DNA of 64,000 bases from Epiperipatus broadwayi (lineage: Eukaryota > Onychophora > Udeonychophora > Euonychophora > Peripatidae): the NCBI GenBank assembly GCA_028023455.1, contig JAQFVV010012416.1, positions 7,755,967-7,819,966 of the forward strand. The letters run 5' to 3'. How positions within the stretch are numbered: position 1 is the first letter of the stretch; each line of letters starts with the position of its first letter. The notes under the pieces are model-generated. The model was not told the DNA's origin and made no database searches. It worked only from the letters and a program-made list of their open reading frames with translations. The translations under genes and the position numbers were made by a program. Below are positions 25,550 to 35,438 of the stretch, one piece after another.

Positions 25550-26106
25550 AAATTGACTGGAAAATGGGTGTTATTAGATAGCTGGAAAATTTAAGTTAAG
25601 TATAATTATAGGTAAATTATATGTATATATTTATATAGATAATTATCATTCTAATTATGATAAGTTTAAATTATTAAATATAGTTATAATATGTAAAAAA
25701 GAGAAAATTAGGAAATTTATAAATAATATTAAAATATAAATATGTGATTATATAATGTAAATACATGATTATAATTTATAAGTATAATGTAAAATGAAGC
25801 CTATAAATGGAGTTGCTGTAAAATAGAAGAAATTATAACTTTGTGTATTTACATCTTGATAAGGCTCCAATATAGAAACGAAATCCGGGTTGATAAGGTT
25901 TATTAAACATATTTTTTAAAAAGTTGTCTTATTAAATAATTTTTTATTGAATTATTTTTAATATATATATAATAAAAACTACCCCAAATCCAAAATTCAA
26001 CCAGACCAGCATAAAAATAATATTAAAACACTACCAAAGGTTTCACTGCTACAAGCAGACTTCTCAAGTGTAAAGAACTACAAAAACTACACAATATATA
26101 TATATA

Positions 26107-26417
26107 TTAAACATTACCCACAAATCCATTCACTTCCCATCCACCCTTAATATTAAAAGAACTCTTTAATAAATTAATTGCTTCAGAATAATAAATTTTT
26201 AATAATAAAGATTCTTTAATTCTTTTTTTGATTTCATTTCTCTCAAAGAAGACAACCTTAGCTTCATCAAAATCAATAGTGTGGCCTGTATCTTTTTCAT
26301 GGACATACAAAGCAGAACTAAGATATCTATTTTTAACTCTACTTTTATAGTGTGGCCTGTATCTTTTTCATGGACATACAAAGCAGAACTAAGATATCTA
26401 TTTTTAACTCTACTTTT
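26107..26417 (-). pseudogene. P2 PLE endonuclease C-terminus, left arm
   Basis: The minus strand encodes VHEKDTGHTIDFDEAKVVFF, then a basic, leucine-rich region and GGWEVNGFVGNV at the end. In PLEs the H..TGH.IDF segment follows the GIY-YIG core (compare HTIDSGHKIDF in family P1). The GIY and YIG motifs lie upstream and are absent here. A 71-bp direct duplication repeats the YVHEKDTGHT coding segment and breaks the frame. Confidence 0.65.
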
Positions 26418-26420
26418 CAT

Positions 26421-26618
26421 AAAAGTAGAGTTAAAAATAGATATCTTAGTTCTGTTGTATGTCCATGAAAAAGATACAGGCCACACTATTGATTTTGATG
26501 AAGCTAAGGTTGTCTTTTTTGAGAAAAATGAAATCAAAAGAAGAATTAAAGAATCTTTATTATTGAAAATTTATTATTCTGAAGCAATTAATTTATTTAA
26601 GAGTTCTTTTAATATTAA
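26421..26618 (+). pseudogene. P2 PLE endonuclease C-terminus, right arm
   Basis: The mirror copy encodes the same VHEKDTGHTIDFDEAKVVFF segment on the plus strand through SSFNI. The frame is cut at 26618 by the TTAA-flanked insertion, and the remaining coding sequence resumes at 27364 (GGWEVNGFVGNV). Confidence 0.65.
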
Positions 26619-27363
26619 CCAAAAGACTGTTTTTTACGAGGCTCCTCGTAGACATCTGACGTCACTCTAACTCAGCCGATTCTTATGCTAAAAAATTTGT
26701 TCGATACGTTTTGAAGAGGTTTTTAAAAGTTCTGTAAGATGGTGACCTCTTCTGACTTATTTTACAAGTAAAAAATAAAAAAAACGCATTTGAACCTAAA
26801 CAAAGAAAGAACATTATTTGTGATTGGTTCTTAGCAAGCTCTCAGCCGAAAAAGACATTCTGATTGGCTGGAAAGAACAAAGAAACCGCCTGATCAAAGA
26901 AAATAAAGAAAAACGCTGAGATTTTCATTTCGAATCCAATTTTAAGTATTATAAAATTATATTTATGGAAATTAAAAATTATTTTCAGAGAGAATAATAA
27001 AAAAACAAAATTATTTTTGAAAAATATTGAAGATTTTAGTAAAAATATTGAAGATGTAGTAAAAAGAAATATTTACTTTTCTATAACGTAAAAGTCGATC
27101 TTTTTGTTTATATTATAGCTTTTATGTTGCCGAAATTGAATATTTTAGAATAAATAAATAGCAATTTATTTTTGAAAGAACTTTCGTTCTCTTCATAACC
27201 TGAAAAATTAATAATATACATTTTATAAACGTATCTGAGTTGAATTTAATATTATAGGCGAATATGTTTTAACAATAGGCTTTGTCTTCAGTTTGTGAGT
27301 TGGCCAATTAAAAGATTTGATTTTTACCTCATACAACCAATAATATAATTAGCGGTTAAAAGG
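26619..27363. mobile_element. 745-bp TTAA-flanked non-autonomous element (piggyBac-like)
   Basis: It interrupts the right arm of the P2 palindrome. TTAA is present on both sides (26615-26618 and 27364-27367), while the opposite arm has a single TTAA (26147-26150), so the target duplication is directly visible. The ends are CC..GG, as expected for piggyBac-type elements, but inverted similarity does not extend clearly beyond these bases. There is no open frame of useful length. TACGAGGCTCCTCGTA near the left end is a short palindrome. Confidence 0.65.
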
Positions 27364-27541
27364 TTAAGGGTGGATGGGAAGTGAATGGATTTGTGGGTAA
27401 TGTTTAATATTGTATATATTGTGTAGTTTTTGTAGTTCTTTACACTTGAGAAGTCTGCTTGTAGCAGTGAAACCTTTGGTAGTGCTTTAATATTATTTTT
27501 ATGCTGGTCTGGTTGAATTTTGGATTTGGGGTAGTTTTTAT

Positions 27542-27572
<31 letters not shown>

Positions 27573-28099
27573 TCAATAAAAAATTATTTAATAAGACAAC
27601 TTTTTAAAAAATATTATGTTTAATAAACCTTATCAACCCGGATTTCGCTTCTATATTGGAGCCTTATCAAGATGTAAATACACAAAGTTATATGTTACAT
27701 TTTTTTTTGCAAACTTTGCAAAAAATACCATGTAAAAAATCCATGTACATGTTATTTTGGTCAGATCACATGATTACAAAATTATCAGCAGATTGATATG
27801 AATGCTAAAAGGTGCAGTAGGTTTAATACATGCTCCTTTTTTGCAGGTCTAATACCAAAGTACCCAAGCTTCTTTTTAAAACTTGTTTTTATATGACTAT
27901 TATAAAAATAAAACCAACCTCCAATGTTTTGACTGTTTTATAATATAGTCTTTTACAAGAAAGACTAAAAAATAAAAGTACAAATATATAATAATAAATA
28001 TAAATATCACATATTCCAAACAAATCCAAAAACATTAAAAGTACTAAAAAATTATCTTTATCTCAACACCTTTTCTATAGCAAACAATCTCAAAACTTT

Positions 28100-28198
28100 G
28101 TCATGTGTTAGTGGTTGAGTGATCAGCACAGCTGCCTTATAAGCAGTTGTCCTGGGTTAGCGGGTTCACTTCCCAGCTGATGCTATTACACAGGGGAA
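28100..28198 (+). mobile_element. tRNA-derived SINE with 17-18-bp target duplication
   Basis: GTTAGTGGTTGAGTGATCAGC resembles a tRNA A box and D arm; CTGC-CTTATAA-GCAG looks like an anticodon arm (loop reads TAT); GGGTTCACTTCCC resembles a B box and T arm. The insert is flanked by AAACAATCTCAAAACTTT (28082-28099) and a one-base variant (28199-28216). The opposite palindrome arm (near 29329-29350) has only one copy, which is the empty site. Confidence 0.7.
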
Positions 28199-28939
28199 AA
28201 ACAATCTCAAAAGTTTATCAATTTTTTACATTTATATACCCATTCAAAAATACCATAAAACATTTAATTAACAATTTTATTATTTTCTTTTTTTTTTTTA
28301 TTAACATTCTATTTAATTCAAGTTTTATTTCAACAATGTAAATTTCTTCTTTTATTATTCTTTCATGGTATGACTTTATACATTCTAAACATTTTATTTA
28401 TATGACTATAAATGGCATAATTTTTATTACTTAAATGCTGTTTTAATCTAGTTTCTAATTTATTTTTTTGTTGGCCCAACACATGACATTTCTATATTAT
28501 TTTTAATACAATTCAAACATTTTATATGTAAAGGGAATTCATAATCTCGAAATTATTACATTCCCTATTAACTTAAACTTTTTTACTTTTTATAAACAGG
28601 ATAAATGAAAACATTATATGTTTTATTAATCATTTCAATTTTCTAACTTTAACAAACAAATCTTTTGATACATTGAAACTAATGTAAATTACATTTTTTT
28701 AATTCTTATTCTTATTTAATCTTATTCTATTTTTTATTTTAATAAAAACTTTGATAAGATAAAAATATTGATAAAATAAAAAATAGAATAAGATTAAATA
28801 AGAATAAAAATAATAAAAATGTTATTTATATTGGTTTTAATATATCAAAAGATTTGTTTGTTAAAGTTAGAAAATTATTCAAAATGATTAATAAGAAATA
28901 TAATGTTTTCATTTATCCTGTTTATAAAAAGAAAAAAAA

Positions 28940-29262
28940 GTTTAAGTTAATAGGGAATGTAATAATTTAGAGAATATGAATTCAGCTTACGTAATAAAAT
29001 GTTTGAATTGTATTACTATAATATAGAGATGTCATATGTTGGGACAACAAAAAATAAATTAGAAACTAGATTAAAATGTATTTAAGTGATAAAAATTCTG
29101 CTATTTATAATCATATAAATAAATTTAAACATAAAGAGTTTGAAATAAAACCTTTAGAATGTAGAAAGTCATACCATGAAAGAATAATAAAGGAAGGAAT
29201 TTAAATTACTGAAATTAAACCTGAATTAAATATAATGTTAATAGAAAGAAGAAGAAAATAAT
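28940..29262 (+). pseudogene. P3 PLE GIY-YIG endonuclease relic
   Basis: Conceptual plus-strand reading gives VIKCLNC, then SYVGTTKNKLETRLK (YVG in place of YIG), then SDKNSAIYNHINKFKHKEFE and ITEIKPELNIMLIERRRK. The order matches PLE endonucleases, but several stops and frameshifts separate the pieces. It is non-functional. Confidence 0.6.
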
Positions 29263-29570
29263 ATATTTATTAATTGAATGTTTTAGGGTATTTTTGGATG
29301 GATATAAAAATGTAAAAAATTTGATAAAGTTTTGAGATTGTTTGCAATAGAAAATGTGTTGAGATAAAGATAATTTTTTATTATTTTTTAATGTTTTTGG
29401 CTTTGTTTGTAATATATGATATTTATATTTATTATTATATATTTGTATTTTGTAGTATTCTTTGAAAAAGTCTATATTATAAAATAGTCGAAACATTGGT
29501 GTGTAGTTTTATTTTTATAATAGTCATATAAAAAACAAATTTTAAAAAGAAGTTTGGTGTATTCATTTAT

Positions 29571-30520
29571 ATAAATAGATAAATATAATCTGTTTTGAAA
29601 GCAGACTAACAAAAGTCTATTATAACTTTCAAACTGCAATTATATTTTATATATGCAATAAATACATTTTTTTAACATTAAGTGTAATTTCCAATCTTGA
29701 CTAATGAATTAAATGCTGTTAATAAACATTTCAGCATTATCATACATACTAGATTGCTATGCTAAGGTAAAATAACCATTTGCATTACTGTCCCAGATTA
29801 TAAGGATTTTAGATTTAGCAAATTTTTAAACAAGGATGAAATTTGTTACATTCTTCCATAAACACAACATAGCGATCAAAGTAAAAAGAAATTAAATCAT
29901 ATAAAACAATTAAAAAAAAAGAGAGGAGTTATTTATAGTATAAAATTAAATATCACTTCTAGGATAATTAATATAATAAAAATAAAATATAGAAATGATT
30001 ATACATTTATAAATAACTATAATAATCCACAGAAATACTTAATTAAACCCTAGTTGAAGAAGGTTGAGAAATTAACTGAAAGTACCTCTGCAGTTTATTA
30101 TAGTTATTTATAAAATATATTATTATCATGGTATTTTATTATTTTTATTATAATTTTATTATATGTATATAAAGTAAAATAGACTTTAAATAGCTTTATA
30201 GTCAAAGGCACTTTAATAGTTTACTATAGAAAAACAGGGGGGGGGGTTACTCACAAGTTTTCCAATTGCTGGACAGTGAAGATATGAAGTGGTTATTTTA
30301 TATTCTGGTTAGCTAATAATTAGATAGCTATTCAATTACAAATAATTATGAGTAGTTAAACTGGTCAGCAATATGATGACTATTTACAAAAAATAAATAT
30401 TAAACTAATTAAAATCTGAAATTATTTTTAGACTTTGTTCAGCCTGGATATAAAGTTTATATAGCAAACATTGCAATCAAAAGAAATACTAGTATTATTC
30501 CACTCTCTCTCTCATATATA
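29571..30520. other. AT-rich spacer
   Basis: No supported gene. A run of ten G occurs at 30237-30246 and a short (CT)n/(TA)n just before 30528. Confidence 0.5.
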
Positions 30521-30527
30521 TATATAT

Positions 30528-32771
30528 TGATCTGCCGACCCCTTGCTTTCCTTGCACCGGCTCCCTATTAAACCGTTCCTAAAAGGGATTGTGAGCTCCA
30601 AAACAAACATGATACAGCGTAAAGATTTATTTATTTTTTCTTATATCAATAATTGTTCATTATCAACACAAGAGGGCGCCAGATACGATGATTTGATTCA
30701 CACTTTAATTTCTCACATCACCTTACGTCATATCAAAACGATTCTGAAGTCTAATCCCTGCCCATAAGCTCAAACTCCCAGCATGGACCAATAGGGGTCA
30801 CCCAGGGTCGCGATGGAATTGCCTTCAAGACTATTATTCTGGCAAAAGACACAATATTAACCAATGGATAAGAAGATCGGTTGATTAATAGATCGGTCCA
30901 AGCATTGGATGGGATCATTGGTTATTTATAACTAATAGGAATGTTCGGTTGAGGCATCATTAGAATAAACAATTAGACGCTTATAATATCATTCCCCTTT
31001 TATCATACAGTCCAATAGAATTATTTATATTAGCTCTATTGACATTTACTTATATCTATTAATAATAGGCCCTCCCAACTCTTAAACCTAGGTTAACTAC
31101 ATAATAAGTAAACATCGTGACTTACGGCACGATGTTTATGAATGAAATTTAAAAGAAATAAAAAACAAGAAAAATATAAGAAAGACAAATTTAAAAGTGA
31201 AATAATTAACTGCATGAATAAATGCTAATTTTAATAATAATTTCAAAAAAAATATATATTTAATTATAGAAAATGATTTGAGGAATGCTCGACTTGTTTA
31301 AATTAAAAAAAAAATTTATTGAATATATAAAAAAAATGAAACATTGATTAATAGCTTTATTTGCACGCACATACGCGCATTCTCGCACTCGCACAGAAAA
31401 GAACATATTATGCATAATAAATATGGATGATAAAATATACTTCCTTGTCCTTTACATTTTGAAATTAGGTGTGTGTTATAGTTTATCTGCGAAAGAAAAT
31501 AATAATTAGGATCAAAGTCCATAACTGGAAAAGTTCTAAGATTTAAATATGAGGAACTATGTAGCATCTGATATTTTTATTTACGGAAGTTGAGATTAAA
31601 AATAATAAGATTTAAATATGAGGGATTACGGATCATTTTATATTTGATTTACGAAAGTCGAATTTAATTAATTATGAGATTGCCTTTTAAGTTTAAGTAA
31701 AGAATGAATGGAAGCATTATAAAAAAAATTGTTTACCTAGGATTTTGCTTAGTCTTCTGCTGCTTCTAATTTGGTGAGGGTTCGAACCTGATAGATGATG
31801 TTTCCATAATACATGGTTATTCATTTCACATAAGTTCAGCGTAGTATGTTTGGACGATTCTTGTATATTAAACGGAACAACGTCCTTAGACTGATTGGAG
31901 CACTATGTTCGGACGGTACTGTTGTTGATCATTCATAGCTGTGGAGATGTTCTGGTGGTGGAGCGTCGGTCAATCACTGAAGGGTTTCCTAGCCCATCAT
32001 GACGATCGACGCTCTAAATGTTAATTTCACAGTGATCATATTGGATATACCGGATAGCACAAAAAAAAAGAAAGAAAAGTTCTAGGAGTGTAAAAAAAAA
32101 AAAAAAAAGCCCCTCCTTTTAGATTTAGATTCATATTTATATGGGTTGGTTATTATCTGAGGATCGAATCTCCACCCAGAGTTCAATATTCTTTGAGTTG
32201 TCATTGGGGTCCATGTCCTACGTAATGTCCACTCAATCCATATGCTTGAGGCAATCTTAGGTTTATGCAATCTCATATTGCAATCTCAGTTAGAAAAAAT
32301 TCATACTTATTCACACCTTTTATGCATACATGTGTGCGTGTTTTAAGAGAACAATTTAACTTACATTAGTTTAAAAGTCGAGCATTTAATCTGTCTCAAA
32401 ATCACTTCTATAAGCTTTTAACTTTCACTACAGTTATAATTTAAAATAAACCCCTTTTAATTACCCCCGCAGCATATACAAGTAGAAATCACTTATTGAG
32501 ATTTAAAATGGCATATTAGGAATACTTTATATTTTATTATTATTTTTTTTTTTTTAGAGAATATTATTATTGTAGATTATATGAAAGCCTTAAACTATTT
32601 AATCAGAAATATTAACATTTTATTTTACAATGTATTTTATAACGCATTGAAAGAAAACTACATTTATTTTTTTTTTATCATAAGTTGAAAGTGAAAGAAG
32701 AAAAAAAATATAGAGTGTTTACATTGCTCGTGTGTGTGCGTATATACCTGTACCGGCTTTGTCTCGGTACA
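30528..32771 (-). repeat. 3' LTR (left in this view)
   Basis: 2244 bp, TGATCTGCC at the plus-strand left end and CTCGGTACA at the right end. In element orientation it begins TGTACCGAGAC. It contains two hairpins, at 31109-31138 and about 31960-32016, both conserved in the other LTR. Confidence 0.9.
31109..31138. promoter_or_regulatory. Perfect 11-bp hairpin in the LTR
   Basis: TAAACATCGTG pairs perfectly with CACGATGTTTA around an eight-base loop. The identical hairpin is at 36020-36049 in the other LTR. Function is unknown; an RNA signal for packaging or processing is one possibility. Confidence 0.5.
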
Positions 32772-33779
32772 TATCCCCGCGATCCGTCTAAAATTAAAAT
32801 GCGAGGCTTGGCATTTTAATTTTCACAATAAAATTCCTTATTTTTGACCCCGCTTCGTGTGATTTTTAATCATTTATTTTAGCCGACTACCCTATTGTTC
32901 AACTCCCCCTCACATAAAGAAACGAAGTGGCAGGTCATGTGGTCAGGCTCGGATTGACACTTTACATTTGCGAACTAAACTCGAAAAAAAATCTTCCTTT
33001 TTTTTTCCCCTTTTTTCTTTTTTTTTTTTTTTATGAAGAGCGGGCGTGCCATAATTGGAGATATCTTGCCCAGTCTGGTACAGGCACCCCGGGTGGAAGA
33101 TTGGCATGGGGTTGGACCTTTCCGAAGTCCCGCGATGCAAGGTTACGAACATATAGGCATTCTCTTACGGTCTATCTAATGGAAGGCAGGAGGATGGTCA
33201 TTTCCGAAGTCCCCTCTGCAAAAATACGACAACATTTACGAGGTAGCGAATAATCTGAGTTATAGAACAATAAGCATTCAAAATATCCGAGCTCTGTACC
33301 TCCTAGCACAATGGGAAATATTGAGGGAAGGAACAATAATAGCGCACTCTCGCGATCCGGCTTTTCTTTCTTTCTTTAGGCGGCATCCGCTTCCTTTCTC
33401 CGCGTGTTTTCGAGCAACATATATTTTAGTCGAAGGCGGGTGACGTTCTTTTTAATTTAAACTGGCTTTCAGAAATATTAACTTATTTACCTCGAATAGT
33501 TTTCTTTAGAAGAGTTATGACATTTATTCCTTTTCTCTCTTTAAATTATATATTTCCCTTTTTTTTTCGTGTTTAGTTATCTGCGGTCTGCTTTGGTTTA
33601 AAATAATGTTTTATCAACCCCCCTTCCCCCCTTGTTATTGTATGATGCGATGCGATGTGTAAGTCCTTTCCGGTCCGAGGTCATTTTCCTTCAGTTACCG
33701 TTGTTTATAAAGCGTACTCCGGTAATCGTATTCCTGTGGCAAATCCGTGTTCGTCAATGTGTTTTTAGACTAATTTTCA
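32772..33779. other. LTR element interior without coding sequence
   Basis: About 1 kb between the end of gag and the 3' LTR, where pol would be expected. It is more GC-rich than the surrounding window but has no long minus-strand frame or pol motif. A minus-strand purine tract lies at about 32985-33032. The purines right next to the LTR are short (GGGGATA). CTTTCCGAAGTCCC-like sequence occurs twice, near 33118 and 33200. Confidence 0.6.
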
Positions 33780-34976
33780 TTAGTATCGATCTGGTGGTAG
33801 CTTTCTTCTATATGGTTCCTGTCCCGGCCTCTCTATATGCCTTTCCCGTCCTTCCGCTCGCTCGAACTTGGCTATGGCATTCCCCATCTTGTGGATGCCC
33901 TCGTCATCCCGGCTTAGCATCATCCGCCTGATGTCTGTTGGCATGTTGTGTCTAATGGTCGAGATGATTTGCTCCTCCGTCATGTGATACGCCGGTAGCT
34001 GCTGGAGGCCAGCCACCTGCCTGTAATAGAACTGCGTTATCGTCTCGTTAGGTTTGAGCCCGTATTTTTCATTGGTGATGTGAAAGTAGATCCCCTCTTG
34101 TCTGGTAGCATTCCAAAAGCTTCGTAGAATCTCTTCTCGATATTCTACGAACGATCTGGGCTTAAACTCGATCGTTCACCACCAATCTCTAGCTGGCCCT
34201 TGCAGGTATGTGCTGGCAATATTGATTTTGTCTGGCTCCGGCTTTGAGGGCTCAGAAAACAGGTTCCGGGCGCTCTCCACGTGGTCCATCGGACTCTCGT
34301 TTTCACCTGCCCTGAAGATCTCAATTTTTATTTGCCTTTCGGCCCACGACTGGCTCGGTTCCCGCAGGTTTATTCTCAGTTCAAATTTCTTTTCCAACTC
34401 CTCCAGACGTTTGGCCATAATTTCTCTTGGTACGTTCTGTTGTGGCTCGATTCCTTCTACCTTTCTATTTATCGCGTCCACCTTTTGTCTTACGTCTTCC
34501 AGCTCTGTCTTTGCTGTTATCACTTCAGTCTTCGTTTCTTCTATTTCGGCTTTTGCTGCACCGATCTCTATTTTTATTGAGGTAATCTCCGTCTTTACTT
34601 CGTCAATCTTTATTTCTTCCTCTTTGCTCTGGTCCTTCTCTGACTCTCCTATGTTTCCCTTCAATAATTTTCTTATCTCCCTAATGAATTCCCCTCTCTC
34701 CTCCTTTCTCTCTTTCCTTCTTTCTTCTTCTCTGTCCTCTTCTCTCTTCCTTCTCTCTTCTTCTCTGTCCTCTTCCCTTTTCCTTCTTTCTTCTTCTCTG
34801 TACTCTTCTCTCTTCCTTCTTTCTTCCCTATCTTCCCTCATCTCTATCATCATTTGGCTCATCATTTTAAGAAGCATTTTTATTTCTGATTCAGCCTCTT
34901 CTTTAACCTCTATCTTTTTGAACGTTATAGGGCTCTCCCCTGTCTCCTCCCATGCAGTATCGTTATTGCTGTCCAT
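33780..34976 (-). pseudogene. gag polyprotein with one in-frame stop
   Basis: Structural Gag of the LTR element, expected to form the particle that packages its RNA. One minus-strand frame runs from ATG at 34976 to a stop at 33780 (398 codons) and is broken only by TGA at 34176-34178. The N-terminal 50 residues are acidic. Residues about 50-105 are tandem 11-residue charged units (REEDREEERRK type), probably a coiled coil. Then come further heptad-like helices. YLQGPARDWW before the stop, and SFWNATRQEG, LKPNETITQFYYRQV and LPAYHMTEEQII after it, match the retrotransposon-gag fold. No zinc knuckle is present. The single stop may be a mutation, a read-through site or a sequencing error. Confidence 0.8.
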
Positions 34977-35416
34977 TTATGATTTAATAAAGGAAAAAAA
35001 AATTTTTTCTTTCCCTTTTTTCCTTCCCTTCCTTTCCTCTCTCTATTTATATTTAAAATGTTACAACTTTTTGTTGATGCTTAAAGGAACGTGATTTTTT
35101 TTTTTATTTATGATAGGAAGTGATTAATCGACGTCCGCGCCCCCATCTCCCGCTATGTTTTTTTTTTTTTTTATTTCGCTCCGGCTCCAAATGTTTTATT
35201 AAAAGATTTGCGATATTGTGAATCGCTGTATTTTGTTCCGTTTGTTATTTTCCTTTTCTCCCTTTTCCTTCCCTTTCTATTCGTCCAAACTTTCGTTTAC
35301 GTGAAAAAAAAAAAAAAAGATTTTTCCTCTCTTTTCAGTTTTGCGTCTTTCACGAGGTTCGGCCGCTTTTGGCTAATGTCTTGATTTGCTTCTCTCCGAA
35401 ACATTATTTATATTAG

Positions 35417-35436
35417 CCTCACGTTTGGAAGCGCCA
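35417..35436 (-). promoter_or_regulatory. Primer-binding-site-like sequence
   Basis: On the minus strand, two bases after the 5' LTR, the sequence reads TGGCGCTTCCAAACGTGAGG. It starts TGGCGC and contains AACGTG like the tRNA-Lys type site, but needs small gaps to align. The position is right for a gypsy-like element. Confidence 0.45.
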
Positions 35437-35438
35437 TT

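Larger units (their letters stand above)
25833..27692. mobile_element. Palindromic Penelope-like locus (family P2)
   Basis: Two copies of one PLE 3' half lie head to head. The left arm (25833-26417, coding on the minus strand) and right arm (26421-27692, coding on the plus strand) are inverted copies, separated at the centre by only CAT. Both arms encode the C-terminal end of a PLE endonuclease and a matching 3' tail. The right arm is longer because a 745-bp element has inserted at 26619-27363. The left arm has its own 71-bp tandem duplication (26277-26418). Confidence 0.8.
27855..29570. mobile_element. Palindromic Penelope-like locus (family P3)
   Basis: The left arm (27855-28740) and right arm (28773-29570) are inverted copies with a spacer of about 32 bp. 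The right arm, read on the plus strand, carries decayed PLE endonuclease coding sequence and ends in a tail with the GAAAC motif also seen in P1 and P2. The left arm carries a SINE insertion of about 99 bp. P3 is different in sequence from P1 and P2. Confidence 0.7.

Noticed and set aside
26281-26670. 129-codon open frame across the P2 palindrome centre
   Set aside because: Its first half is the antisense of the left arm and its second half the sense of the right arm; only the part after 26421 is PLE-derived.
31770-31800. GGTTCGAACC in the LTR as a tRNA gene
   Set aside because: B-box-like string only; no acceptor or anticodon arm could be drawn.
32927-33253. 108-codon plus-strand frame in the LTR interior
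   Set aside because: Contains a poly-Phe stretch from the minus-strand purine tract and lies on the strand opposite gag; no domain.
34210-35094. 294-codon plus-strand open frame
   Set aside because: It is the complement of the gag coiled-coil region; serine/leucine-rich shadow with no motifs, while the opposite strand has a clear Gag.
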